A stretch of DNA of 42,715 bases from a virus (IMGVR_UViG_3300027822_000022:1-42715); one strand, 5' to 3'. Shown: positions 29,998 to 37,443, counted from the first letter of the stretch. Program-made: numbers and translations. The notes: generated by a model not told the origin, from the letters alone.

Positions 29998-30125
29998 CCG
30001 ACCGCATCCTCTCCAACCTAATAGCACTGTTCACCGCAGTAGCATTGATTGGGCTTGGTGCGCCGTATTTATCTGGCGTCGAAGACGTGGCGGGGATCGT
30101 GCGGTTTTGGAGTAGGGCACAATGA
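29994..30125 (+). CDS. 43-aa small membrane protein
   Basis: ATGA overlaps at both ends. Reads MTDRILSNLIALFTAVALIG, then LGAPYLSGVEDVAGIVRFWS. The first part is a membrane helix. Two membrane peptides in a row suggest a coupled envelope function, which cannot be specified. Confidence 0.55.
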   Translation: MTDRILSNLIALFTAVALIGLGAPYLSGVEDVAGIVRFWSRAQ

Positions 30126-30274
30126 AGTGGCTAGTCAGACTATTCGGCTTTTGTGGTCACGAGCGGGAGTGGAGCGAAATGCGCGGCGCGAATATCGATG
30201 GAAAGTCTAGCACAGTGCAATACGGGGTCTGCACCAGATGCGGGAAAATCAAGATCAGGGAAATTTATGCATGA
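30122..30274 (+). CDS. 50-aa zinc-binding peptide
   Basis: ATG at 30122 (ATGA). Reads MKWLVRLFGFCGHEREWSEM and ends VCTRCGKIKIREIYA. A Cys-x-His and a CxxC pair form a likely zinc knuckle. Small phage proteins beginning with this hydrophobic start and CxHxW pattern occur in other prophages. Function unknown. Confidence 0.55.
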   Translation: MKWLVRLFGFCGHEREWSEMRGANIDGKSSTVQYGVCTRCGKIKIREIYA

Positions 30275-30458
30275 CCACCACCAGTATCAGATTCGCGTGC
30301 GGGATTGGTACGGGCGGTGGCGGCGGGGAAATGCTTCCCGTTATGACCTTGCCGGTCATAGCGACTTGGTAATGCAGAGTAAACGGCAAGAGACCTGCAT
30401 TGCAGCGGTGCAGCCAGGGATTAGCGTCTGGCCCACCGCCCGACCTAAGAGGAGATGA
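30267..30458 (+). CDS. 63-aa basic protein, frame uncertain
   Basis: ATG at 30267 reads MHDHHQYQIRVRDWYGRWRR and ends at 30458, just before the next gene's ribosome site. A competing frame from ATG 30271 has an ATGA overlap with the previous gene and gives a 33-aa Gly-rich peptide (TTTSIRFACGIGTGGGGGE). I cannot decide which is used. Confidence 0.35.
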   Translation: MHDHHQYQIRVRDWYGRWRRGNASRYDLAGHSDLVMQSKRQETCIAAVQPGISVWPTARPKRR

Positions 30459-30461
30459 GAG

Positions 30462-30710
30462 ATGAAGTTGAAAGGACTGCAACTTAACGGCCCCCAGACA
30501 TGGGAAAAATGGACGGGCTACCGCGGCAAAGTCACCTTCGAAGGGCCTCAAGGCGTGGTGCAAGTCAATGTCGGCGAAGCCCTATCCCAGCGCATCCTGG
30601 GCGTTTGCGCGCAAGAACTCGTGGCTGCTTCACGTCAAGTTGCCGAGAACATGACCGCCGAGATTATCGAACAGGCGGCAGCACCCTCGGCCATTGAGAG
30701 CGCCGAATGA
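30462..30710 (+). CDS. 82-aa phage protein of unknown function
   Basis: AGAGGAG before ATG at 30462. Sequence KLKGLQLNGPQTWEKWTGYR, GKVTFEGPQGVVQVNVGEAL and SQRILGVCAQELVAASRQVA. A beta-strand N-terminal part and a helical C-terminal part. Phage recombination blocks often have such small proteins. Its stop overlaps the next ATG. Confidence 0.65.
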   Translation: MKLKGLQLNGPQTWEKWTGYRGKVTFEGPQGVVQVNVGEALSQRILGVCAQELVAASRQVAENMTAEIIEQAAAPSAIESAE

Positions 30711-30853
30711 CCACCCCCGACACAAAGCCCGCCGAAGAGAAGCGCCCGTTCAAGCTGAGCGACACAAAGGCGATCTGCCCCGAATGTGGTCGCGCCATCA
30801 AGAAGAAGGGCATGGCGAACCATCGGCGCGATAAGCACGGGGTCGAGACGTGA
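30707..30853 (+). CDS. 48-aa C2H2-type zinc-finger protein
   Basis: ATGA overlap. After a polar N-terminus: AICPECGRAIKKKGMANHRR, DKHG. C-x2-C-x10-H-x4-H matches a C2H2 finger. Probably binds nucleic acid. The stop overlaps the next GTG start. Confidence 0.65.
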   Translation: MTTPDTKPAEEKRPFKLSDTKAICPECGRAIKKKGMANHRRDKHGVET

Positions 30854-31053
30854 AAAGCAAGCCCACTCACATCCCGCTGGAACGCAGCGACATGTATGGC
30901 CCGATGCGGCTGATGACCGTTGCGGACGGCTACGTGATGGCCCGGCGCAAGAAGCGGACGCCGTTTGTCGTGAGCATCGAGGAGTGGTGCCAGATAGGCG
31001 AGCAGAACAGCGCAGAGTCGCCGGCGGTTGTCCCGTCGACGCCCGTGCTGTGA
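30850..31053 (+). CDS. 67-aa protein of unknown function
   Basis: GTG start (GTGA overlap). Sequence KSKPTHIPLERSDMYGPMRL, MTVADGYVMARRKKRTPFVV, SIEEWCQIGEQNSAES. The VADGYVMxRR...P.V.S..EW pattern is seen in small phage proteins of about this length. Function unknown. Confidence 0.6.
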   Translation: MKSKPTHIPLERSDMYGPMRLMTVADGYVMARRKKRTPFVVSIEEWCQIGEQNSAESPAVVPSTPVL

Positions 31054-31121
31054 TGGCGATGCTCAACAGAATCACGCGGCCGCTGCGCAAGTGGTTGGCT
31101 CATAGGCGGAGGTGGGCGTGA
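31053..31121 (+). CDS. 22-codon basic micro-ORF
   Basis: ATG overlaps the previous stop (TGATG) and its TGA overlaps the next GTG (GTGA). Reads MAMLNRITRPLRKWLAHRRR and two more residues. Strongly basic. It may only carry translation to the exonuclease gene. Confidence 0.4.
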   Translation: MAMLNRITRPLRKWLAHRRRWA

Positions 31122-32032
31122 CAAACGAACTTGTTGTCGACAACAAGCTGATCAGCGAGCCGGGCATCTATGACATTCCGCCCGAGGTTTACCACGGACA
31201 GCCATGCGTCGAGCCGTCTATAGGGTCGAGCGGTCTGCGCATGTTGCTGAATGAGTGCCCGGCCAAGTACTGGTTCCATAGCCCGCTCAACCCGGATCGA
31301 CCACCGGAGGAATCGAAAGTCCATTTTAGTATCGGCAAGACGGCCAACGATCTGCTGCTGCATGGAGAGGAGTGGTTCTGGGGACACAACCATGTTTTGG
31401 GCTACGAGACTCTCCAGACAAAAGCCGCCAAGGCCGAAAAGGTTGAGGCCGAGGAGGCGGGCAAAAACGTCATCAACAAGAAGCAGTGGGCCGAGATCCA
31501 AGCCATGACGGAGGCCTTTGCGGAGCATCCTTTCGCATCGGCGGCCTTCATGAGCGGGAGATCGGAGCCGTCACTGTTCTGGCAAGACCGGGAAACCGGT
31601 GTCTGGTTGCGGTGCCGGCCGGATTTCCTGCCCAGCGCGCTACGCCACATCCCAGATTACAAGACCGCGGCCAGCGCCAAGCCGGAAGATTTCAAGCGCT
31701 CCATTTACAACTACGGCTACCACATGCAGGCCGCCCTTTACCTCGACGGAATCGAGAACGTCACCGGCACCAAGCCGCAATCGTTCTACTTCGTCGTGCA
31801 GGAAAAAGAGGCGCCCTACATCGTGACGTGCCAGGCGGTCGAGCAGATCGCCGTCGATTGGGGGCGCATTCAGAACCGCAAGGCGATCCATCTATTCGCC
31901 GAATGCCTCGAAAAGAACGAGTGGCCAGGCTACGCGCGCGATGTGATCGAGGTCGGGTTGCCGTTCTATGCCGAAATGGAATTGCAGCGCCAGCATGAAG
32001 CCGGGCGCTTTGATGTGGAGGAAGTGGCGTGA
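31118..32032 (+). CDS. RecE-like PD-(D/E)XK exonuclease
   Basis: 304 aa from GTG at 31118, with GGAGG five bases upstream. N-terminus PGIYDIPPEVYHGQPCVEPS, then SSGLRMLLNECPAKYWFH, which is the usual start of phage RecE-type nucleases. Catalytic residues: E150 in SEPSLFW, D169 in CRPDF, D180 and K182 in PDYKT. Later YHMQAALYLDGIE is also typical. It would resect 5' strands to prepare DNA for annealing, partnered with the protein at 32628-34001. Confidence 0.88.
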   Translation: MTNELVVDNKLISEPGIYDIPPEVYHGQPCVEPSIGSSGLRMLLNECPAKYWFHSPLNPDRPPEESKVHFSIGKTANDLLLHGEEWFWGHNHVLGYETLQTKAAKAEKVEAEEAGKNVINKKQWAEIQAMTEAFAEHPFASAAFMSGRSEPSLFWQDRETGVWLRCRPDFLPSALRHIPDYKTAASAKPEDFKRSIYNYGYHMQAALYLDGIENVTGTKPQSFYFVVQEKEAPYIVTCQAVEQIAVDWGRIQNRKAIHLFAECLEKNEWPGYARDVIEVGLPFYAEMELQRQHEAGRFDVEEVA

Positions 32033-32631
32033 TCCTGTTTTTCGATACGGAGACAACCGGGTTTGTCGACAAGAAGAAGCCAGCCAATTGGGAGGGGCAG
32101 CCGCGTCTGGTGCAGTTGGGCGCTGTTCTTACCGAAGACGACGGCACCGAGAGGGCGGTCGTCAATCTGATCGTGCGTCCAGAACCAATGATGCGCATCC
32201 CTGAGCAGGCCAGCAGGGTTCACGGCATCACGGACGAGATCGCTTTCCGCTGTGGCGTCACGCCCAAATCGGCCATGGGTGTGTTCTTCAGGCTCGTGGA
32301 AGTATCCGACCTTTTGGTCGCTCACAACATGGCCTTCGATCTTCTGGTGATGCAGGCGGAAGCATACCGCAATGGGCAGGAGAAGATCGCGGAACTGCTC
32401 CAATCAGAAACTCTCTTTTGCACCATGGAGACGGCCACGCCCATCGTGAACCTCCCGCCGACCGACCGCATGCTGGCAGCCGGTTTCAACAAACCAAAGG
32501 CGCCCAAGCTCGAAGAGTGTATTCGCTATTTCTTTGGCGAGGAGATCGAGGGCGCACATGACGCCCTGGTCGATGTTCGGGCCTGTGCACGCGTCTATTT
32601 CCACCTTCTCAGCCTGGAGGACACCCCATGA
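32029..32631 (+). CDS. DnaQ-like (DEDDh) 3'-5' exonuclease
   Basis: 200 aa from GTG (GTGA overlap). DEDDh motifs: FFDTETTG with D6 and E8, VHGITDE, HNMAFD with D104, and HDALVDVRA with H177 and D182. This is a proofreading-type nuclease domain without a polymerase. It lies inside the recombination set and may trim 3' ends or degrade single strands during recombination. Confidence 0.9.
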   Translation: MILFFDTETTGFVDKKKPANWEGQPRLVQLGAVLTEDDGTERAVVNLIVRPEPMMRIPEQASRVHGITDEIAFRCGVTPKSAMGVFFRLVEVSDLLVAHNMAFDLLVMQAEAYRNGQEKIAELLQSETLFCTMETATPIVNLPPTDRMLAAGFNKPKAPKLEECIRYFFGEEIEGAHDALVDVRACARVYFHLLSLEDTP

Positions 32632-34001
32632 ACCAACCCGTATCCAAAGACGCCATTTTGCAGCAGAGCAACATGAAGGCGCCATCGAGCGAGGCCACGC
32701 ACATCGAACAATCGCGTGCTATCGCTCAAGTACAGGGCGCGCTCGTCGTCGCCCAGCAGCGTCCGCGCGATCAGACGGCGGCAATCGAGCGCGTGCGACA
32801 GACATGCTCCATGCAGGCTGTAGCCGAGCGCGCTTTCTTCAAATACTCGCGCGGCGGTTCGTCTGTCTCGGGGCCGAGCATCCACTTGGCGACCGAGATC
32901 GCGCGGTGCTGGGGGAATATCGACTTTGGCATTGCCGAATTGCGCCGGGACGATGAGGACGGCAAGAGCGAAATGCTCGCCGTGGCGTGGGATCTGGAGA
33001 CCAATATGCGCTGCACCAACACCTTCATCGTTCCGCACAAGCGGGACAAGAGAGGTGGTGCCGAGGTCCTGACAGATATGCGGGACATCTACGAGAACAA
33101 CGCCAACATGGGCGCCCGGCGGCTGCGCGAATGCATCCTTCGGGCCATTCCGCCGTGGCTGCGCGAGGAAGCGATTTCTATGGCGATGAAGACGCTGGAA
33201 ACGGGCGGCGGCCAGCCACTGCCGAACCGGATAGCGAACTGCCTGGAGATGTTCGCGGGTATCGGCATCACCCGCGAGCAGATCGAAAAGAAGATAGGCG
33301 TGCCGGCCGACAAGATGACGGCCCTCGACGTGGCCAATCTTGGAGTGGCCTTCAATTCGATCAGGCGCGGGGAAATTTCCAAGGATGAGGAGTTTGGCCC
33401 AGCACACGCCGACGACATCTCGGGTGACCTGCGCAAGCGAGCCGGCGCCCCAACGACAGAGAAAACCGACGACGGCGCCGAGGACGCGCCGGCGAAGGGT
33501 CCTCTCAAGTATCAATTCAAAAACTCTACCGGCGAGGTCGCAGACAACCTGTTCTCCTCTGCCTTCTGCGACCGTGTCGAGGCGGCAATCGAAGCGGCCA
33601 AGGACTTGCCGGCGCTAGAAGGGGTCTGGGAGAGCAATCAAGAAGCCCTGGACACGCTCGTCACCGATCCCGACGAACAGACCACGGCTTGGCACAAGGC
33701 GCTACAGGACGCTTACGCGGCGCGCATCGCTGCGCTGACGCCAGCGGAAGAAGAGGAGCCGCTGGTGAACGACAAGGATTCGGTCGCGCTGTTCGACGGC
33801 GATGGTGCGCTACTGAATCGCTATCCGCGGTCGACGCCTTGGTTCGGCAATTTCAAGCAGCACGTTGAGAAGGCCAAAGACAAGCGGGCGATCATCGAAC
33901 GGAATCGCGCGGGCGCGGACCATTGGATCGCGAAGCGGACGGCGAACGCGGCGAAGTTCTGGGAGGAGATCCAGGGCATGGCCGAGACGGAGAAGGTCTG
34001 A
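32628..34001 (+). CDS. Putative recombination (single-strand annealing-type) protein
   Basis: 457 aa, ATGA start. The N-terminal 260 residues follow a known phage family: ARAIAQVQGALVVAQQRPRD-like text (here SRAIAQVQGALVVAQQRPRD), AERAFFKYSRGGSSVSGPSI, HLATEIARCWGNIDFGIAEL, DMRDIYENNANMGARRLREC. This family is commonly next to RecE-like nucleases, and single-strand annealing has been inferred for it. The C-terminal 200 residues are charged, helical and variable, with a possible partner-binding role. I am sure of the family pattern but not of the activity. Confidence 0.6.
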   Translation: MNQPVSKDAILQQSNMKAPSSEATHIEQSRAIAQVQGALVVAQQRPRDQTAAIERVRQTCSMQAVAERAFFKYSRGGSSVSGPSIHLATEIARCWGNIDFGIAELRRDDEDGKSEMLAVAWDLETNMRCTNTFIVPHKRDKRGGAEVLTDMRDIYENNANMGARRLRECILRAIPPWLREEAISMAMKTLETGGGQPLPNRIANCLEMFAGIGITREQIEKKIGVPADKMTALDVANLGVAFNSIRRGEISKDEEFGPAHADDISGDLRKRAGAPTTEKTDDGAEDAPAKGPLKYQFKNSTGEVADNLFSSAFCDRVEAAIEAAKDLPALEGVWESNQEALDTLVTDPDEQTTAWHKALQDAYAARIAALTPAEEEEPLVNDKDSVALFDGDGALLNRYPRSTPWFGNFKQHVEKAKDKRAIIERNRAGADHWIAKRTANAAKFWEEIQGMAETEKV

Positions 34002-34342
34002 TGGCCGAGCAAGAGCAATTCGAGGGATGGGCCATCGTCGAGTTGATGGGCCACCGCCAGACCGCCGGTAAGGTCGCAACAGTGACGGTAGCGAGCGCCG
34101 AGATGCTGCGCGTCGATGTGCCCGGCCCGAACGAGGAGATGATCGCGACGCAGTACTACGGCGGCTCGGCGATCTATTGCCTGACGCCCTGCGACGAGGT
34201 GACGGCAAGGCGTGCACTGACCGAGGCCTACAGCCTGCCACCGGCCATTCGCTTGGCCCTGGATCAAGCCGAACGCCGATCACAGCCAGCGTTGCCGCAC
34301 ACGGTCGAGAGCGACGAATACGACGACGAATGCGGCCCATGA
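34001..34342 (+). CDS. 113-aa conserved phage protein
   Basis: ATG overlaps the previous stop (TGATG). Sequence EQFEGWAIVELMGHRQTAGK, VATVTVASAEMLRVDVPGPN, TQYYGGSAIYCLTPCDEVTA. The FxGWAxVELMGHRxxAG start and the YxxxAIYxxTP pattern recur in phages near recombination genes. Possibly a small beta-barrel-like partner. Role unknown. Confidence 0.75.
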   Translation: MAEQEQFEGWAIVELMGHRQTAGKVATVTVASAEMLRVDVPGPNEEMIATQYYGGSAIYCLTPCDEVTARRALTEAYSLPPAIRLALDQAERRSQPALPHTVESDEYDDECGP

Positions 34343-34419
34343 CCCCTCGCCCCATCATCCCGCCCGAGGCGCTGAGGCAGCACGTCGCAATCATCGGCAA
34401 GACGGGGGAGTCTGCGTAA
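34339..34419 (+). pseudogene. 26-codon remnant of a P-loop ATPase
   Basis: ATGA start; reads MTPRPIIPPEALRQHVAIIG followed by KTGESA and a stop. The IIPPEAL..H.AIIGKTG beginning matches the start of phage HerA/DUF87-like ATPases, where the next residues would be xGKT. The Walker A motif is cut in the middle, so this is probably the 5' scar of a lost gene that now serves coupling to the next start (TAATG). Confidence 0.45.
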
Positions 34420-34850
34420 TGCAGTTCACGGAAACGATGGAATATAGACGATTGCAATGCACGCAATGCGGCGTTGTCTATTTCTTCCCTGAAAAATGGT
34501 GCGTGAATGCTGCCGAGAAAAAGACCGGCTGGGAGTGCCCGAATGGACATGGGCAGATGTTTCGCGATAGCGAGAGAGACCAGCTAAGACGAGAACGTGA
34601 TCGGCTGAAACAACGCCTCGCCCAGAAAGACGACGAAATCAATTGGCAGCGCGATCGGCGCGAAGCCGCCGAGCATACTGCGCGTGCCTACAAAGGCCAC
34701 GTCACGCGCATCAAGCGGCGTGTCGGCAAGGGGTCGTGCCCATGCTGCAAGCGCCACTTCACCAACCTGGAAAAGCACATGGCCTCGAAACACCCCGAAT
34801 ATCACGCTGAGGAGCCGGACTTGAAGGTTGTCGAGGGCGGGAAAAGATGA
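34419..34850 (+). CDS. Zinc-finger and coiled-coil protein
   Basis: 143 aa, start overlapping the previous stop. N-terminal ribbon: LQCTQCGVVYFFPEKWC and WECPNGHGQMF. Centre is a coiled coil (ERDQLRRERDRLKQRLAQKD). C-terminal C2H2-like finger: SCPCCKRHFTNLEKHMASKH. Two metal sites around a dimer stalk suggest nucleic-acid binding. Known as a recurring uncharacterised phage protein. Confidence 0.75.
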   Translation: MQFTETMEYRRLQCTQCGVVYFFPEKWCVNAAEKKTGWECPNGHGQMFRDSERDQLRRERDRLKQRLAQKDDEINWQRDRREAAEHTARAYKGHVTRIKRRVGKGSCPCCKRHFTNLEKHMASKHPEYHAEEPDLKVVEGGKR

Positions 34851-35155
34851 CCGAACTTTTCCCGATGTGGTATCGCATTTTTGCCGTGGTGCTTTTGGCG
34901 TTCCACGCGGTCTTTGTCGCGCGGATCACATACTCTAGTTGGGATGCTCTCACCGGCGCCGTCTTCAATTTCCCGTTGTTCGTTGTTTGGGTGTTCGGTG
35001 TGTGCGGCGGAACGGTCATGGTCGTTGCGTGTCTTGTGTTCGCGCATTGTTTTGGCGTGGCGTTGCCACGGTGCATGGAGCGACTTGGGCCGATGCCGAG
35101 AAGCTCTGGCAGGTCATCGAGCGGCGCTACCTGCACTCGGCGCATCGTGACATGA
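34847..35155 (+). CDS. Two-helix membrane protein; C-terminus may be frameshifted
   Basis: 102 aa, ATGA start. Helices near residues 8-27 (WYRIFAVVLLAFHAVFVARI) and 43-70 (PLFVVWVFGVCGGTVMVVAC). After residue 75 the frame is Arg/Ser-rich (PMPRSSGRSSSGATCTRR) and overlaps a more convincing frame of the next gene by 85 bases. Either a true overlap or a recent indel. Envelope role unknown. Confidence 0.55.
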   Translation: MTELFPMWYRIFAVVLLAFHAVFVARITYSSWDALTGAVFNFPLFVVWVFGVCGGTVMVVACLVFAHCFGVALPRCMERLGPMPRSSGRSSSGATCTRRIVT

Positions 35156-35268
35156 AGGGCAATAAGCCGCTGCTGCTCTACTTCAACACGAAAAAAGACC
35201 GGGAATGGTTCATTGAAAAGGCGCAAGCGGCCAGGCCCGGAATGATCAGCAAGGCGGTGGAGATATGA
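35071..35268 (+). CDS. 65-aa phage protein; start uncertain
   Basis: From GTG at 35071: HGATWADAEKLWQVIERRYL, SAHRDMKGNKPLLLYFNTKK, DREWFIEKAQAARPG. The whole frame looks protein-like. A shorter form from ATG at 35152 (38 aa) would overlap the previous stop by ATGA. The stop overlaps the DUF5131 start. Function unknown. Confidence 0.5.
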   Translation: MHGATWADAEKLWQVIERRYLHSAHRDMKGNKPLLLYFNTKKDREWFIEKAQAARPGMISKAVEI

Positions 35269-36146
35269 GCAAGATCGAATGGACCGACAAAACGTGGAAC
35301 CCTGTGGTCGGGTGCTCGCTTGCTTCGCCGGGATGCACGAATTGCTATGCGATGAAGATGGCGTCGCGGCTAGAGCGGATGGGTGTGGCCCACTATGCAG
35401 GGCTGACCGCGCCGTCGAAGGCCGGAGCGGTGTGGACCGGCAAGATCGCGCACGCACCGGAGCACATCCTGACCGCGCCGCTGCGTTGGCGGAAGCCCCA
35501 GACCATCTTTCCCAACTCAATGGGCGATCTATTCCACGAGGACGTGCCCGACGAGTGGATCGATCAGTCGTTCGGTGTCATGGCCCTTTGCCCGCAACAC
35601 ACGTTCATGCCGCTGACCAAGCGCAGCCGAAGGATGTTGGCTTACGTGGCGCGGGGCGATGACGAACATGGGTCACTAATCGAAAGCATCGCGGACATTG
35701 GTGCGCGGTTTATGGAAGACGGCGACAACGCGCACGATTGGTTGCTAGGGATGCCATGGCCATTGCCGAATGTGTGGCTAGGCACATCCGTTGAAGACAG
35801 GGCGCGCAAACATCGCATCGATGATCTGCGTGAGACACCAGCCGCTGTCCGGTTCCTATCATTCGAGCCGCTGCTTGAAGACTTGGGCGAGATCGATCTT
35901 ACCGGCATCCACTGGGTCATCGTCGGCGGCGAGAGCGGGTCAGGCGCGCGGGTGTTCCAACTACAATGGGCTCGCTCGATTATCAAACAATGTCAGGCTG
36001 CGGGAGTGCCTGTTTTCATGAAGCAAGTCGGGGCCTACGCGACAGATGGCCGTGGGCAACTTCATTTTTCCGACCGCAAGGGCGGCACCATGGATGAATG
36101 GCCAGAAGATCTGCGCGTGCGGGAATTCCCAAAGGTGGCGGCATGA
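35265..36146 (+). CDS. DUF5131 (phage Gp37/Gp68) family protein, possible radical SAM-like
   Basis: 293 aa, ATGA start. N-terminus IEWTDKTWNPVVGCSLASPG, CTNCYAMKMASRLE gives Cys17, Cys24 and Cys27 (C-x6-C-x2-C). Then MGDLFHEDVPDEWIDQSFGV, FMPLTKRSRRM, LPNVWLGTSVEDR, RFLSFEPLLEDLG, WVIVGGESGSGAR and PVFMKQVG, all marks of this family. The three Cys suggest an Fe-S cluster like that in radical SAM/SPL-like proteins; the activity is unproven. It forms an interesting pair with the GP88-like protein on the other strand. Confidence 0.88.
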   Translation: MSKIEWTDKTWNPVVGCSLASPGCTNCYAMKMASRLERMGVAHYAGLTAPSKAGAVWTGKIAHAPEHILTAPLRWRKPQTIFPNSMGDLFHEDVPDEWIDQSFGVMALCPQHTFMPLTKRSRRMLAYVARGDDEHGSLIESIADIGARFMEDGDNAHDWLLGMPWPLPNVWLGTSVEDRARKHRIDDLRETPAAVRFLSFEPLLEDLGEIDLTGIHWVIVGGESGSGARVFQLQWARSIIKQCQAAGVPVFMKQVGAYATDGRGQLHFSDRKGGTMDEWPEDLRVREFPKVAA

Positions 36147-36403
36147 GCGCTTACGACGACGTGTTCAATGAAGGGCGAGACGCGGGCCAGACGAGTGCCC
36201 TATCCGCCCTCAAGTCCGGTGACGTGCTGCCCGGTGGAGAATTGATGGTGGTGCCGGTGAGGCCGACCGAGGCAATGTTGGCGGCGGGGGTAGCTTTTAT
36301 CCCCGGTGGAGGAGACGAGCAAAGCAAGGCGTTTTCGGCGAAGCATGTTCTGCAAGCCATGCTCGCCGCCGCCCAGACCAGTGAGGAGCGTGATGATGTA
36401 TGA
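36143..36403 (+). CDS. 86-aa phage protein of unknown function
   Basis: ATG at 36143 (ATGA). Sequence MSAYDDVFNEGRDAGQTSAL, VVPVRPTEAMLAAGVAFIPG and FSAKHVLQAMLAAAQ. The VVPxxPTxxMLxAG...A..M..AA pattern is common in small phage proteins. It ends inside the Fic start region. Confidence 0.65.
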   Translation: MSAYDDVFNEGRDAGQTSALSALKSGDVLPGGELMVVPVRPTEAMLAAGVAFIPGGGDEQSKAFSAKHVLQAMLAAAQTSEERDDV

Positions 36404-36848
36404 AGCCTTCGTTGCGGAGTCCAATCGGATTGAGGGGATTACCCGAGCGCCCAAGCCCGAAGAGGTGTTCGCCTTTGCTGAATTCATGGGCGCTGGCGAA
36501 ATCACTGTCGAGGATGTCACTCACCTAGTAGCGGTATTCCAGCCGGGCGCTGTACTGCGCGACAGGCCAGGGCTGGATGTTCGTGTAGGGGACCACATTG
36601 CGCCGCCCGGTGGCCCGAACATCACCCTTCTTCTGGAATTTATTCTAGGCCCCGCCAACGCTCTCAGCGATCCTTACGACGTCCACACCCAATACGAAAC
36701 GCTCCACCCGTTCACAGACGGCAACGGAAGATCGGGTCGTGCCATATGGGCGTGGGAGATGCTGCGGATGACCAATGGGCCGGGGCTCGAACTCGGGTTC
36801 CTCCACGCCTGGTATTATCAATCTCTCAGCGCGAGCAGGCAGCCATGA
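36396..36848 (+). CDS. Fic-domain protein with N-terminal inhibitory motif
   Basis: 150 aa from ATG at 36396, with GAGGAG seven bases upstream (ATG at 36393 is an alternative). The Fic core motif HPFTDGNGRSGR lies at 104-115 with catalytic H104, D108, N110 and the phosphate-binding R112/R115. Residues 9-14 (SNRIEG) match the (S/T)xxxE(G/N) inhibitory motif of self-restrained Fic proteins, with the blocking Glu at 13. It should AMPylate or otherwise modify a host protein, or act as a Doc-like kinase. The target is unknown, and the gene has no separate antitoxin beside it. Confidence 0.85.
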   Translation: MYEAFVAESNRIEGITRAPKPEEVFAFAEFMGAGEITVEDVTHLVAVFQPGAVLRDRPGLDVRVGDHIAPPGGPNITLLLEFILGPANALSDPYDVHTQYETLHPFTDGNGRSGRAIWAWEMLRMTNGPGLELGFLHAWYYQSLSASRQP

Positions 36849-37021
36849 CTGACCTCACAGACCAATCAGCCTCATCTTGTGGCGCGCGAGTAATCGACCT
36901 CACGGCAATCCTGGATGCCAGGTTTCTCAGTCTCGCCCGCATTGTCATAGACAGAATGAATGCTGGGGAGAGGAAGGCACTCAAGGCACGCCAAGCAGAG
37001 GATATGAACGATGAAAATTGA
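36845..37021 (+). CDS. 58-aa protein after fic
   Basis: ATGA overlap with the Fic stop. Reads MTDLTDQSASSCGARVIDLT, AILDARFLSLARIVIDRMNA, GERKALKARQ. Mostly one helix with a basic end. It might be a partner of the Fic protein by position, but no antitoxin motif is seen. Confidence 0.5.
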   Translation: MTDLTDQSASSCGARVIDLTAILDARFLSLARIVIDRMNAGERKALKARQAEDMNDEN

Positions 37022-37205
37022 TTTAGACAACCCAAACAGTCACCCCATTGTGATTTCTGTATCGGATAATACGCAGATGGGCGCGGTAGACCTGCAAATA
37101 TTCGTAGGCAATTTTAAAACCAAGGACGACGCAATGGAGTATGCGGACGCGGTAAAGGAGTTTCTGGAAAAAGAAGCGGCGGGCCGGTTTCTTGGCCGCG
37201 CATAA
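37011..37205 (+). CDS. 64-aa protein of unknown function
   Basis: ATG at 37011 with AGAGG nine bases upstream; overlaps the previous gene by eleven bases. Sequence IDLDNPNSHPIVISVSDNTQ, LQIFVGNFKTKDDAMEYADA, VKEFLEKEAAGRF. Beta-hairpin then helix. Function unknown. Confidence 0.6.
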   Translation: MKIDLDNPNSHPIVISVSDNTQMGAVDLQIFVGNFKTKDDAMEYADAVKEFLEKEAAGRFLGRA

Positions 37206-37218
37206 GGGGGCGCGGACC

Positions 37219-37443
37219 ATGACTGACGCGGCGGAAGATCGGGCTCGGCGGTTGACCAACACGATCGACCAGCTATTGCAACAAGGTGAGTGGGAAGAGT
37301 CAGCAGCCATCGTCGCACAAGCCATCCGCGATGCCGTGGCTGAGGAAACCGAGGCGTGCGCCCGGCAACTTGAAGGGTTTGCTACAAATGCCGGTGACGA
37401 CTATGCGGCGTGCATCCGCGCACGGCAGAGCGAGGAAGGCTGA
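37219..37443 (+). CDS. 74-aa helical protein
   Basis: ATG at 37219 with AAGGGGG upstream. Sequence EDRARRLTNTIDQLLQQGEW, EESAAIVAQAIRDAVAEETE, ACARQLEGFATNAGDDYAAC. The DAVAEETEACAR pattern is common in small phage proteins. No function named. It lies twelve bases before rtcB. Confidence 0.6.
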   Translation: MTDAAEDRARRLTNTIDQLLQQGEWEESAAIVAQAIRDAVAEETEACARQLEGFATNAGDDYAACIRARQSEEG

